64,000 nt of DNA. It comes from Henckelia pumila. Taxonomy: Eukaryota; Streptophyta; Magnoliopsida; Lamiales; Gesneriaceae. This document shows, piece after piece, positions 25,388 to 38,981 of this stretch (its first letter is position 1; each line of letters starts with the position of its first letter). Location: assembly GCF_033568475.1 (NCBI RefSeq), contig NC_133122.1, positions 144,722,861 through 144,786,860 on the forward strand, read 5' to 3'. The notes below the pieces were generated by a model. That model was not told the DNA's origin, searched no databases, and was given only the letters and a program-made list of their open reading frames with translations. The translations under genes were made by a program, and so were the position numbers.

Positions 25388-28300
25388 TTAGTCTTTCCGA
25401 AACGAATCAATTTGTTTCTTTAATGTGCCCACGAATACGTATGGCATAATCACCATGCATGCCATGAATAGAGTGAACTGTAAAATGTAGAGGGTGATTA
25501 GGTTCTTGAAAATTTTCAAGTTCAGCTACTTCAATGATTTGAAAAAGTTACTTCAAATATTGGGATCATAAAAAATCAGAAAACGAATTTTAATGGGTAC
25601 TTCATTTATCATTTCCATAGATGGTTGGCACAAGTTCTATGTAATGGTTTTAGTGCCTGCAATGTGATATGGATGCCATCTATCCATACATTACGAACGC
25701 TTAAAGCCACGTATATGCTTTTTTTCTTTTCAGGGTAACAGAGCAGCTGCGATGGTGCCCGTTATGCGTTAATAATTTATGGATAGGAGACATTCATATG
25801 AAAATTGCAGTACAAGATGGAGCACAGGAGTTTGTCTGAAAAAATCGAAGCTAAAGCCCCATTTCTTCCCGGGAGTAAAGTAACACTTCATAATTCAGGC
25901 TACAAGAACTTGACAATCTGCAGAAGTTTTATGAAATATTCATCATCAGTGTCATTATTTTTTGTTTTCAAATTCACATTCCCGTATTTTGTACGACTCT
26001 AACCCAAGATCTATGTGCTGGGAAACCTACATTATTGACAAGCAATCAACTTTATAGGAGGTCTTTCCCGCAGTGGGGATGTGAGTTTCGATGGGGTTCT
26101 TTCACACTAAGCCATTCTTCAAAGCATTAAACCATAAGAAGAAAATTTCAAACAAAAGTGATGGCAATTAGGCAGATACTTTTGAGGAAGAAAGTAATGA
26201 CTGGAAATGTTCTAACTTGTGCCTCGGGGACTGTGTTGTGCTTGGTTGGATTGATAGGAAAATAAAGTGATTATTTGTTGAATTTGTAGGTTAAGAAATA
26301 ATATGGGATGATTACTAAATGTTCGGTTGATTGAGATTACAAAACGATAATTTATGTGTTCATATAATCAGACGATATTACGGCCGTTCTTAAAATATTT
26401 TCCTAGCCAAAAAATCTCTTTTTCATCTTCTGCAATTGAACCCTCGCACCTTCGATTTTCAAATAACAATCTGCGCACAATTTCCAAACTTCATGGTGGA
26501 CCTTTTGTCGTTACACCTCCTAAACCTCCCTTACAGCAGCAAAAGATGATACTTTTCAATTAATTTTATCTCCTAATTTCCACAAACTTTGTGATCTTTA
26601 TCATCCTCACCACCCTTCATCTCAAGCTCCACCTCCATCTGTATCACCACTACTCGAGGATATATGTCCCAAACCACATTTCAAATCAGGCCATGAGCAT
26701 TGTTTTCTCACACCACCTTCGCCATCATTGCTACTGTGTTTGGTGTTATTGGGTTATATTTAAGGCCGACTGTAGCATCACTATAGTCTCTTCTGAACTA
26801 AAGTTGGTTTCAAATATTATTATTACTATATTTTTAGTTTGGTTGATTTATGAGGGTAACAAAGGAATTTTCATCACAAAACAAATGAGTGACACTCTCG
26901 TGCCAAGGTGGGATAAAAAACCATAAGGAAAAATTTACTGGATTATACCACTTTGAATGATATAAATGAGACCCAAAAACTGAATCAAAGAAGTGACAAG
27001 AGAGCAATATTTCATTAAACCTTTCCATCCCCCAACTGAACACAACCTAATTAAGTATCGAAACACAGTCAGGATTGGTTTTTCACCCAGAAAGTAACTT
27101 TTTTCCGGAAAGCATAAATGAGGACATTAAAAAGATTAGGAGCTTACTTTAGAGTCATCTACTAAAGAAATGCACACACAATAAAACATTGAGAAACATA
27201 CCACAAGAGGCAATGTCAAAAAACTCCAGATTGGCCACAACGCAAAACAGAACCTGAATAAAAAGAAAATGTGTTGTATATGAAAAAAATATCATATGAA
27301 ATAGATTTGAAGATAAAGACTTATGGTTCTTACAAGCAGAAGGATAAAAGCCCAATCACTGTAATAAAAGGTAGGGCAGGTGTACTTGAAGCGTCCCACT
27401 TTTCAGTAGACTTTCGGAGTCCCCAAGCTATAATGCTCGTATAAAAGAAAAAAAGAATATTCAATCCAACACCTATCAGTCCCACATACAATGGTATCCT
27501 GCATAAAGAACACAGAGATTATAACTTACAACATGCCTGAAATGCCAATCCAAAGCCTGACGTCAATCAGCAGCTAAATTAAATTACAGTTCCTGATGTA
27601 GATAATTTACATAATTTAAGGAACTGGCGCTCACAATCTAGTGGATTACATGAGCTGAATTTTCATCAAGATACTTTTTTAGAGAGGAGAGGCTATACTA
27701 TGGCTTGTGATGCGTGAAAGTTTATAACTATCTTTGTTACAAAATGTAATTCAAGGATGATCATTTTGCTTTCTTTTAAAGAAACTAGAAGCATTGGAGG
27801 ATTTGTAGCAACTGAGAATACTTTCAGTTTTCTAACAGCCACCAAAACCGTGTCTGGCTTCCCACATGTATGCGATAACTTTTAATACACAAGGTTCTGC
27901 AACACAATGAATACAAACTCGATATCTGTTATGAAAGAAAACTCTAAGTTATTTTATCTCCGTTGGAGCTTATATGTATCCATGTTTACATGACCAGTTC
28001 ATAGAGTAGGAAATACAATTTACAACAACCAGACATCATACCAGCTAGACACAAACTCTTAGCAGATGAAATATTCAACTAGTCACAGGTTCTTGCAACC
28101 TTCTTCTGTCAGAATCAAGCATCACAAAATTTATAGCCAGAAGGAAACATGAAAATAGTAAAGGAAAAAAGGGAAAAAAATATCTACATATTTATACACG
28201 GGTACACCATTTTAATGTTCGCATGAACAATGTGATTTTTCTTTTATTATTATTTTTTTCCTTTTGAGTGAGATAGAGGACCTAGATTAGGGATTTCTTT

Positions 28301-29649
28301 CTTGGATAACATGTTGAGAAGAAACAGAGCGATTGAATTATCAAAATAATTATAGCTATCTTTCTTATAGCGAAGATGAATATTTTTTCCAACATAAGAA
28401 AAAGGGGAAACAGTCATAATCCTCTATGGCGCCTTTTTCCTTTGGTAGCCATTATTTTCCATTCTCAAGTCAAAGTGCAACAAATTCTAGTGGTCCAAGA
28501 GATGGAGACATGCAAAAGGGGATACCACAGCTTCACAGAGTAAATACTATAAAGAAAAGCATTTTCTTGATCCAAGGGAAGCTCATCGTTCTCAATCCTT
28601 AACATTTGTCATTTTGTGATTCCGCATATCATTTTAAGGCTGACTATACAATGCACATTCAATGGTTATATATATTTTTTATTTAGGGAATCAAATTAGG
28701 GGTATTAGGAATTCAAGATCATACTAGTTATCTCTTGGGCCTCACTACAATACAACTTTATTAGGAATATACTTTTCTTTACACATTATGTGAGAATGAA
28801 TAAAGTCAATAAACATCTCCATGCTTTGTGGTGGCATCATTCTCTATCACCAATGGTGGCCCCAAAATTCAACACATATTCACTCACAGACCTTAATAAG
28901 ATAAAAAAAGACGTAAATAATCACAAGAAAACCAAAACTATTTAGCAAATCTTTGAAAACAATTTACAGATCCATCATGTTTGCCGATTCAAACCTTAGT
29001 AACTGTCCTGATTTTTCCAGGCAAATTGCAAAATTAAGAGACAGCCAGAAATCGGTTAGTAGATTTCTGTTGGTAAAACCACGATTCTCCAAATCTTCGA
29101 GATAAGATAAATCAGTGAATTATTAGATAAAAAAGAAACTGTACCAAACTGTAACACATATTTTTCTCAAATTATCACATCATGGCTATCAACTATCGAG
29201 AATCACGAATTCGTAATTATTGCTAAGTCATTTCATGATCACAATAATTCTGAAGCATTTGATCACACCATTTCCGCATTCGTTCTTGGAAATGAAATTC
29301 CCTTTCCATCTATTATGATTACTCAATTTCCTACTCTCATTCACCTGATACTCGCTAAGATAAACAACAATATTCCTTATTCATATTAATACCTTTTGAT
29401 TCGGTCGTCGTGCCACAAGAGGTATATGAAATTGGACCTTCTATCCCCATAATACATGATGAAAATTACAGAGGAAATCCACAGTAAATTCTCCACAATT
29501 TCAACCCATGTACGACTTCTCGAAGACGAAGGGGATTGATAAATCGGCCTTGAACATGCATCATCCTCAACGTCATCACCACTTGATGCATAGCCTTGAC
29601 TATGCCTTTGCCTCATGTATCCACCCCCAATCGGTGTTCCACCGGACAT
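25388..29649 (-). CDS. Small multi-pass membrane protein, TMEM128-like, 4 coding exons
   Basis: Coding exons are 29393-29649, 27334-27498, 27202-27253 and 25388-25477, 564 bases in phase, giving 187 residues. I chose the ATG at 29649 (MSGGTPIGGGYMRQRHSQG). The frame is open upstream, but that part looks like leader. Residues 1-48 are polar and acidic and face the cytosol. Four hydrophobic segments follow: about 49-68, 87-112, 127-158 (ending WPIWSFLTLPLV) and 160-178 (FTLFMACMVIMPYV). The pattern IYLLWHDDRI...AWG...LPFIT...WPIWSF fits plant homologues of TMEM128 as I remember them. The family is poorly characterised; an endomembrane location is likely but its role is unknown. Intron 3 is long (25478-27201). 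No breaks are seen. Confidence 0.75.
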
Positions 29650-31462
29650 ATTCACCAATCGATTACTTGAGAAGGCAAGAAAAAAGAAGTTGTTCTCTCC
29701 ACAAAATGAAACCAAAATTTCCTCAATTCGAATCCCAAATTCAAATGAATGGCAGTAACTTTGCCACACCAAAAGCTTCTAAATTTCTAGTTTAAAACCA
29801 AAGAACTCCACCGATCGAACAGTACCGCAAACTATATATTCCTACAAAAAAAACTTAAACCCACCAAGCATAATAAGCTATAGAATTGATCAAATGCTCC
29901 AAAGTCAAAACATCACGTGAAAAATCAGAATCTCACAAAACCCACATCAAAGAAAAGTAGAGGGAAAAAAAACAAACTTCCCCCGTAACGATGAATTCTT
30001 GGAGAAGTATCCAACAAACAAACGTCGCCCTTTGATTTCCCAGATCAAATTAAATACAAGAAATGATCAAGAATCGTTTAAATACAAAAGATCCGTGTGA
30101 GGGAGGGAGGGAGACGGAGGGTTTTGAAAAGAGGTTTTGTGGACAAATTAAATAAGTAATGAGTGCGGGGGACCGATGCGCATGCTCATAAAGCTACGAA
30201 TTTAGATATAAAAAAAAATAAACAATATTATGATTCGAAGTTTTCTTTTGCTTTTCTTCACCATCACAATTAACACAATTAAATTGGCAACAGATTTCTC
30301 TCTCTTTTTCTTAAATACTAATACTATGGTATGTATATGTATTGTGTACTTGTGTAATATTTTTTTTAGCAAAACAAAAAAGACAAAATAAATGGTAAAA
30401 ATTTTAGAAAATACAAATGATTATTTAGTAAATACAGGAATTTGAGGAAAAAATTGAGGGAGGAAAAAGAGAAAATAAATTATACAAAGGAAAATAAAAA
30501 AGAAGTCATATCAATATTTTAAAATCTTCACCTTATGATTAATATAAAATAGAGAAAAATATGATTCATTATATTTAACATTGTATTATTGTCACTATTA
30601 AAATAAAATTTCAATATACTATCATAAGAAAAACTATTTTCAATTTGAATATGTGAGATTTGTTGGATAAACAAATACATATTTTGACAAAATAAACTAA
30701 GGAAGAAATGAAATATATTTGTTAAAAAATTGGGGGGTAAAGTTACAAAAGTTGGGTATTCCTTATTTATTTTTTACCTGCAATTTTATTTTGTTATCTT
30801 ATTCTTACTAAATAAAATTAGTGCGGGAAATAGGTAACTTGTGAGAAATTTATTTAGTTTTAAAGTTCGAAGTTATCTTAGTAACATGGTGGTTTCTTTT
30901 TCTTTTTCTTTTTTTTTTTGACGGATGGTTTTATTAATATAATTCACTAATATGGAGATTTATATCATTAACGTAACTTTAAAAATAAGCTATATAATTA
31001 AAATTCATTCAATTGTTTGGATGAATTTAGGTTGGGGGAATTTCAAATCCACGTCTTCATTAATCACATACTTCTATGAGAAAATCTCACGATTCAATTT
31101 TGTTAGACCGATCGCCTATTCGGCTTAATCTATAGAAAAATTATTACATTTTTAGGTCAAAGTATTACTTTCACTGATAAATATAGGTCATGTCGCCCTA
31201 TCTTACGGATATAAATACATCTTATACGAGACCTACTCTTCATTAATGTATATAAAGGTAATAAAATTTATTATTATGAATTTGAAATACAACCCAGATA
31301 AACACATTTTAAATTCATACTTCAAATATCCTTCATCAAATTTCTCCCTCCAAATCAAATATTTACATCCCAATGCCAACCTAAAATTTTATTTATTGTT
31401 TAAGAAAAATTAATAAATGACTCTTTCTCTAAAATTTTTATATTCATGAAATTCATTAAAAT
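29650..31462. other. Promoter side of the membrane-protein gene and AT-rich intergenic DNA
   Basis: The first ~500 bases should hold the leader and promoter of the minus-strand gene; a purine-rich block GGGAGGGAGGGAGACGGAGG at 30104-30120 is conspicuous. Beyond it the DNA is AT-rich with no coding frame I can support. Confidence 0.4.
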
Positions 31463-31626
31463 TATGTTTGGATCGATGAATTTGAATTTGTGGGAGGACA
31501 ATGAGTTTGAAATGATCAGCTTGATGAGTGGATTTGAAATTGAAGCAAATATTTAGCGTTAATGGAATTTGAATGTTGATTTACAACCAAATCATTGTAA
31601 CACAAATATTTCAATCCAAACACGAC
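31463..31626. mobile_element. Probable MITE with TGTTTGGAT-type ends
   Basis: Ends TATGTTTGGATCGA and, inverted, CGTGTTTGGATTGA enclose about 160 bases rich in GAATTTGAA words. The ends and content resemble the element at 47427-47797. No target duplication was fixed, so the boundaries are approximate. Confidence 0.4.
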
Positions 31627-32849
31627 GTAATAGAAATAGTTTGATCTAACAATAAAAGACAAAACAGAACAAATGTCGTTCGAGCAAAAACTTGAATAAA
31701 CAAACGGATAGCCAACCAACATCCACATTATTGACATACTCAATTATTTAACAAAAACAAAATTAACAATGATTTAAAACACATGCCTCAAAAGTCAAAA
31801 CATTGAGCATTTATGTGACCTGTGTACAGGAAGGAATGGAATCCAAATTGATCACAATCACATAGTCCAATCCATGTTTTGCGGTTTTTTTTTAGTTTAA
31901 TAATTTCAAGTTTTATTTTGAAATTATGGTTGAAATCATAAGATTAGTGATTGAAATGTTTGTATTATTTAGGCAACGATGGTGTGTCTTTAGACTCTTT
32001 ACATCTCCGAAACGATCACAAAATTTTATCATATCAAACGGGTACAAATTTTATGATATTTTGTGAGACGAATATTTTATTCGACTAACCCATGAAAATA
32101 TATATATTTTTATGTCAAATGTATTATTTTTCATTGTAAATATATGTCAGATCGATCCGTCTCATCTGAAACTTACTCCATATTACAACGGGCGTGTGGA
32201 GATTTTAATTTTTATATGAGATCAGATTCGTATGTAACTTCGATTGAGAAAAATTTATATCACCACAGGATTAAAAGATATTGGCATATCATATCATGTG
32301 GGTCGTGTGCTCTCATATGTTAGTTAGGCTAATATATTTTATGTGCTTATTATGTGATTAGGTCGCATGATAAATATTGCTGCCTACTCCATGCTAAGAA
32401 GTTGGAAAAATAATGCACCACGATAATCATTTTTTAATTGCAACTTTTCACCATTCTCAACAATAATTTGATCATCACGTTGCAAATCTATAGTTCAGCG
32501 CATCATATTTTTCAATCTCGAATTAACTAACAATCACAGAATATAAAAAAATGTTACAGCAACATTCTGCTATGATGACATTTTCCAAAACCTCTCAAAG
32601 ACATAGGACGAGTTTGAATATAGAAGTTGTAGCTAAAAAAAATCATAAATTACATCCAGCGATTCAAATATTAAGATTATATTTCTAATAAATATTTTTG
32701 GGGGGAACACTAAAAACATATTCATAACACTACCGTGCTCTCTGGCACCTGAACCGGTGTGACAACTTCTTGCTCGATTGTGTGATATTATAACACAATG
32801 CATATCTACTCACGAGAAGTAAAAGAAAATTTTCGATTGATTTAATGTG
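31627..32849. other. Intergenic and 3' side of MED17
   Basis: AT-rich sequence with no gene seen. The end near 32850 should contain the MED17 3' untranslated region. Confidence 0.4.
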
Positions 32850-35800
32850 TCAACAGCTGCACAAGTTTAAAAAGTTCAGCAATGTTGAGTATAAAACATC
32901 AAGAGACAAGTACCCCAAGAATTTCCTACTCTCAGATTCGCCTTTCGTTGCATCTGAGTGAAGTTTGTGTTCTTCAGTGGGTCCATCATCCATTATCAAC
33001 CACCAAGAGATGCATCCATCAATATTATCAGGGTCTACATGAGCCAAAAGACTGACTATTTCGCCATGCTCCAGCTCGAATGCAAGGGATAAAAAATCTC
33101 TGTTCGCTTTAATACCGACGACAAGGGCCTCCTCATGCAGCCACTGGATAATATGGCTTGCAATCTACAACAAAATCTCTCAGTTTTAGTTAAGAATATC
33201 CATTTAACATCTAACACGCTTTATTTTGTAAGAGTCCATACTGAGAATTTGATTTTAACATTGATAAGGTTGGGCAAAGGGAGAGGAAAATGCAGTTCTA
33301 GACAAAAGTTAGTGCGATGCTGCTTTGTCTCAAAGAACAAGAAAACACAAGGGGTACAGAAACAATATTTGTTGCTGCAAAACTTCCACCACCAAATACA
33401 GATTGTGCTCTAACCCAGTGTAGAAATTTCGAAAGATCAAACAAGAAAAATATCTTATCTAAACTTTTACTCTGTTACTCCCATACCCATTGGCATAATG
33501 AACAGATTCACCTCATCAAACCAGATAAGTAGCATAAGCTTCTTTCAATATAATATAGGAGGGTTAACCTGAAATTGTAGATAAGAAACTACCAAATACA
33601 GAAAATGCAAATGAAAGCAGCGACTAAAACAAAACATGATCATTGTTTCATGCAGAAACAGGAAACATCAAAGATGCACAATTGTTAGGCGGCCTGTGCC
33701 TTTTACGATTAATATTAAGTATAACTCCACAATGCATTAATTACCTGCTGAAGGAGTATTATAGGAAGATCTGCCAAGTCACAATTGTATCCATTAACAG
33801 CACAAGACCCGTCAGCCTTCCCTTTGAAAAGGGCCACCACATTTGGGGCACCTTCCCCTTCAACCTTGATGGAATCATCAATCACCACTACCTTGGTCCA
33901 AAACTGAGATCTTACATTCTTCATGTTGCCAGGGCAGGATAACTGAAATTGGCTTCCAGTTTGAAGAATGGATTGAGGTATCTTCATCGAGAGTGTCCAG
34001 GTAGATGAACGAGAATGCCAAGTGGGATGAGAAATCAAGTGAATATACGGTGTCCTGCAAACCTTCAAGTGCATATGATACAAATCTAAGATAGAGTAAT
34101 TTTATGTGTGATTATAAATTCTTACTTTTTACTCTTACATCTATACTATATATTAAGCAAGAGCAAGCGGTCTCTTGGTATGGACATCATCTTCACTTTT
34201 GCCCTTATATAGTTATGTAATTACGAATATGCCATTTTCATTATTTTTTTTCATTTCATGAATATTTATTTACGAAAATACCATTTTTAATCTAACTATT
34301 TATTATTATAATTTTTTTTTATATTTTCAATTAAAAAAATAGACAATAAAAGGCACGCATCGCGTGCATTCGGGTACTAGTATATCATAATGTAACATGC
34401 TGATAGAAATTAAGAGCATACCAGATTTTCCAGCACTGATAGAACTTTATTTGAGAAGATTCTGTGAGCAAGAGACATGCAGAAATGGCCAAGAATGTTT
34501 GAGCTATCCTTTACTGATTGACTGGCACTTCGAGTTCCAAATGAAGATGTAGCTGCATTTTTTGATTTGACGAACACAAATTCATGAAATATTTGTCTCA
34601 GATAAATCTCAAAACCAACTCGGTTTGGTATCCCCAATATCTTCGTTTTCTCTATCCCGGCTCCAAAATTTAGCCCATCAAATGATCCCAAAGCTTCATC
34701 CGTTGCTTCATCAGGTGAATTTTTGTTCGATGCGCGGGCAGTTTGATGAACTTGATCAGATGTTACAAGTGAAATGGAGACAGATGCTTCTTGATCAATA
34801 CTAAGGCGTAAGTAGTTTTCTCTTATACCAGTCAGATTGGCAGCTAATGATGGACTACATGCTTCGCGATTTACCAGATCGAACACCTAAATCAGGGCAA
34901 CGAAATACAACAAATAGTTTAGACATACACAACTCGAGTAGAAATCTCCTCCTTAAAGGGATCTATATAGTAGATGTTGAGCAGAGACACTAGAGAGAAC
35001 AGTTACAAATCAATTTACCTGCTCGTCATATATCGCCCTATGTACGTCACGTAGGATAGAATGTATTCCTTTCACACACTCGTCATCATTCGCATGTTCT
35101 TTTCTAGTTTCTTTGGCAGAATTATCAGGCAAGGTTTGTAGCTTTGTCGCGTTATAGTTTCTCCCATAATAAGTAGAACTAAAACCAAGAAACTCAAAGT
35201 GAAGAGAGCGGCGTGAATTTTGAGGCAAATTTACAGCAAGCATTCCAGCCTTGTCATGCTCAACAAGAATTGTAGACATAGAAGATGGACGAAAAGCAGA
35301 AGCCAAATCATGTAATGAACTATCTAATAAATCAATGTAGAAGCCCTCCTTTCCAGAGGCAGCAGCCACCAAACGGTGTCGTTTAACTTTCCAATTTTGT
35401 TGCAATCTGTCATTCATGAGAAATGTGGACAAAAGTTTAAAATTGAGAGGGAGTAAACTATTAAGATGTCCGACAAATGATATTTGTCTTGCTCACATAA
35501 CATGGAAGGTTACGACTTCCATGAAACAATCCAAATTTACCTAATGAGGGCACCATAGAATCTAGCTTCTCTGGCCACCTGCTCTCCCAGTGCTCTGGCA
35601 GATTGCTTGAAATATTTTCCAAGATGCTAAACAATGAAAGAAATCATACAAACATAATGCATCATAGCATTGAAATGCAGAAATAATAGACAACAGCCTG
35701 AAAGACATTCGCAAACCTGCTAAGAAAATGCAGATCAATATACCACCAAAAAAAGAAAGAAAGAAAAAGAACTCATCTCTGCTGGGAAATTCCAAAATGA

Positions 35801-37663
35801 TACATATGTTTGTTAATAACACAAGACTAAAATAGGGTAAAATGCAAGGTATAACAAATACAAATACCCGAAAACTTTGTAGCTTGGTTGTTGTAGACAC
35901 AGCGAGGTCAGAGAGAAGCTCATTAGGCAACTGCTTTGGCCGTGTCATGCCAGCTACTGTTACAGAATCATTTGCCTCTACCTGTATAAAGCATATCATA
36001 CATACGATCACGTAAAAAACAAATTTTTGGCCGTACTTTTCTTTAAATCTCTCCATTTACCATGCTTCCTGTTCTAAATTATTGTTTCATACATGCAGCA
36101 ATAACTATGAGGAGTAAAAAAACAATATGAAACGATGCATGAAGTATAATTACATTGGAAAGATGTGCATTTTTATTACAAATAAATTATTATGATATAC
36201 CAAAAATGGGAAGTCTGGGGTAAACTCGTAATTACAGATTGCAAATAGAAATCTGGCAGACCAAGCCAAAAAAAAACAACTTCAAGATAGTTCATCAACG
36301 TAGTCCAGCCTGTCTGACTATTCTTTGAACTATAAGACACCAGAAAATCCCACTATCATGCTTACTATTGTCAAGAGAACTGAAAATTAGAATGATGTCA
36401 AGCAACAAGTTGATCAAAATGCATAGCTATACATAAATTAAAGCCAAAAATGCAATAAACAACTAAACATTCAAATTCTGTACGACTACGAGCTAATTTT
36501 CTCGATTTGATTACAGAATACCAAAAATGCTTGAAAGCATAACCAGGGGATGATTCATCCTACAGGGTAAATTTTTCTCGTGTTTAATGCTACTCTGTAC
36601 CCTCAATTAGGACCTACTTTGTTTGGGTCTATTCATTGCGTATTTGTGTGCAAGCTAAATCTTTCAATCTGATAACATAATATAATATAAAAAATGTGCA
36701 TATTTAGAAAAGTAACTAGCGGAAGAACATCATGAATTCATCATTTATCCTACAATCTAACACGAGGCAAGTAATAATGTAGGTGCCATCTAGGAAGGTA
36801 GAACCTTCAGTGGGTATAACTGCAGCTGAGGAAGGTGGCTCATTTTCCACATTTCCCCAGGCTTAAAGCTACATCATACCCTCAATTAGGCCATACTCAT
36901 TAGGATTCCAGACATGACGCATTTTAATTGCTATCCTTGAGAACTTGCTTTTGGTAACAGCAGTCCAACTTAGACTATGAACTAAAGTCTCATATTGAAT
37001 TTACAATTTGTCTACAAACGTATAAAGAGAAATTATCATTTAGAAGGAAACTGTATAACCTTCTCAAAAACTATATTTAGTTGAGCCTTGTAAAACACCT
37101 AATAGCTTATTAACATGAAACTCACAATCAAAGAAGGAATCCTCCGGAATAAAATTTTAAATTGATGCATAATGGATATAATGCACTCATCCATTCGTGT
37201 CAAGTAATTGATAAATCATCCAATTTGGGATTTCAAAAGACAAGATTGGCATATTCATAATTTACCGTATTAATGAGATCGATGATAACGGAGAGCTCTT
37301 GGTGTGCAAGCTGTAGATTCTCGACTAAGCTCTGCCATTGCCCTGATTGCTGATTGGTGGTTGTAATATCCTTTGCAGACGTCGCACCTTCCTTCTTCTG
37401 CTTTTTACTGGGATCTTCTCTCTCCACCACCCAGGCAAAATCAATTCTCCTTATCAAGTTTACTCTCTTCTCATCATAACCCACGTCACTGCCACATATA
37501 TAAGAATATACACATCAACTATGTGTCAATCAATGCTTAATATGTAATGGAAAAAGAAAGTGGGCAAGTCAGACGGTGGAAAGTGTTCAAAGCCATTTTC
37601 CTCTATAGCATCCAGGCGTTTTATTGGGAGCTTATCAAGAGAGACTTTAAGATCTCCATCCAT
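32850..37663 (-). CDS. MED17: Mediator of RNA polymerase II transcription subunit 17, 8 exons
   Basis: Exons: 37575-37663, 37266-37488, 35868-35981, 35541-35626, 35019-35406, 34422-34886, 33745-34062, 32850-33164. They sum to 1998 bases, 665 residues, close to the Arabidopsis MED17 length. MED17 is a core head-module subunit of Mediator, linking transcription factors to RNA polymerase II; plant MED17 also supports small-RNA gene transcription and DNA repair (family knowledge). Conserved blocks in order: SLDKLPIKRL, GYDEKRVNLIRRIDFAW, ENLQLAHQELSVIIDLI, VTVAGMTRPK, KYFKQSARALGEQVAREARF, NWKVKRHR, PYIHLISHPTW, ADLPIILLQQ and CISWWLIMDDG. All splice phases agree and no stop interrupts. The intron between 34062 and 34422 carries a small Helitron. 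Confidence 0.94.
34140..34380 (+). mobile_element. Mini-Helitron inside a MED17 intron
   Basis: It starts TCTATACTATATATTAAG (5'-TC) and ends TACTAG (CTRR type), with the hairpin GCACGC-ATC-GCGTGC eight bases before the terminal CTAG. Flanking bases are A on the left and T on the right, the A|T target of Helitrons, with no target duplication. At 241 bases it is non-autonomous. It lies antisense to MED17 transcription, 41 bases from the 5' splice site side of the exon ending at 34422. Confidence 0.8.
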
Positions 37664-38981
37664 TTATCTTCTAAAGATTTCAGGGAAATTTGCACCAATG
37701 GAAGTGAACCCGAGATTGAGGAGACAGAAAGAGAGGTCTCTCAGCAGGGAATCATTAAATCAAGATAGTAAGATGAGGCCTTCGTAGAGACTTGGGAATG
37801 AGTGGCAAATACAAGAAGTTCATTGTCTGAAATATAGAAAGAATGTGTAAGATAATTAGAATGCATTGTAAAATACAGAAACAAGTAACAAAAAATACCT
37901 ATATTGTTAAAAATCAAATGAAAATAATTACAATAAAGCATCTCTATCAAGGCCCATCCTAATAAGTAATAATTAATGATCCCAAAAATAGTTGTGTGAT
38001 TTATCTAAAACAACACACCGTATTGCATTTTTTGAAGCTGAATGCCTTATGCATCATTCACCCATTTTAAAACCCAACACAACTTGTGAAAAAATGAGTA
38101 CTCTGTTTTAGCAATAAGAAACTTAAGATAGCGACAGCAATAACAAACATAAACCGCCAGTAAAAAAGAAAAGCGTCCGTCAGCAAATGCAATTCAAATC
38201 AAATTATGCTAAACAAACCAAACTTTCGTCAGAAAAACATTCAGATTTGCTCAACAAGAAGTTTGATTTCATGAAAACAGTGAGTATGCGAGGAGATATA
38301 TAGAGAGAGAGAGAGTGCAATCCTGGAAATAAATGGGCAGGCAAGAATTATACTCTTTTGATCCAAGTCACGACCACTATAGTCTGACCTAAGTATTAAA
38401 CTGCAATCAAAACTACAAGCTATCAAGTGTGGAACTTACATAGAAAGACATAATGACAAGCAAACCACAACAAATGTGCATGAGTCACATTATCATCGAA
38501 CATGACAGCCGCCGCCGCCGCCGCCGATACTATATCGCAAAAGTGGGCAATCGCCCGGCAGAAGCGCAGCTCCCCAGTGTCTTTGATTTATTTGGCAGTA
38601 AATGTTTCAATTTTACCAATCTCGTTGGTAGAAAAAGGGGTAATAGTAAGGCTAATGGGTTTGGGAATAGATGGAGCAAAACAAAGCGCCGTTATGTGGT
38701 GAGGTTGCGCATATATTTGTTTTTGCAAAATCACACTTACCGCGGTTCACAACAGCGGGTTTGACGGGGCAAAATAGTCTTTAATGGTAAAGAGTAATTA
38801 TCAGAGCTTTCCATTTCTATGTTACCCAGCGTCTTTGTCCACGACTCCACGTTAATACTTGTGCCCCGTCAAACCCTAATGACATTGTCGTTTTGTTGGA
38901 ACCAATCGAGATGTTACAGTTTTAGTCTAGACCTCGGTTCAACTTATTATATGTACCTTTTGTGATAAAAATAAATTAACC
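37664..38981. other. MED17 upstream region, no gene assigned
   Basis: It should contain the MED17 leader and promoter. A (GCC)n run at 38506-38525 opens a 66-codon Ala-rich frame (38502-38702, +) that I do not recognise. A telo-box-like AAACCCTAA lies at 38871-38879 within a foldback end. There is no strong evidence for another gene. Confidence 0.35.
38757..38876. repeat. Short foldback with GGGTTTGACGGGGC ends
   Basis: GGGTTTGACGGGGC (38757-38770) recurs inverted at 38863-38876, a perfect 14-base match that extends a few bases further inward with mismatches. The whole unit is 120 bases. It could be a very small MITE or a chance promoter feature; no target duplication is seen. Confidence 0.5.

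Noticed and set aside
26354-26926. Two plus-strand ORFs inside the long intron of the membrane-protein gene
   Set aside because: They have biased low-complexity composition, no domain, and lie antisense in an intron between exons that join in phase.
29650-29772. Longer N-terminus of the TMEM128-like protein
   Set aside because: The upstream 41 codons include a hydrophobic leader-like stretch but do not fit the family start; MSGG at 29649 does. An alternative start cannot be fully excluded.
38453-38764. 103-codon Arg-rich ORF
   Set aside because: It is another frame of the GCC repeat region with no recognisable domain.
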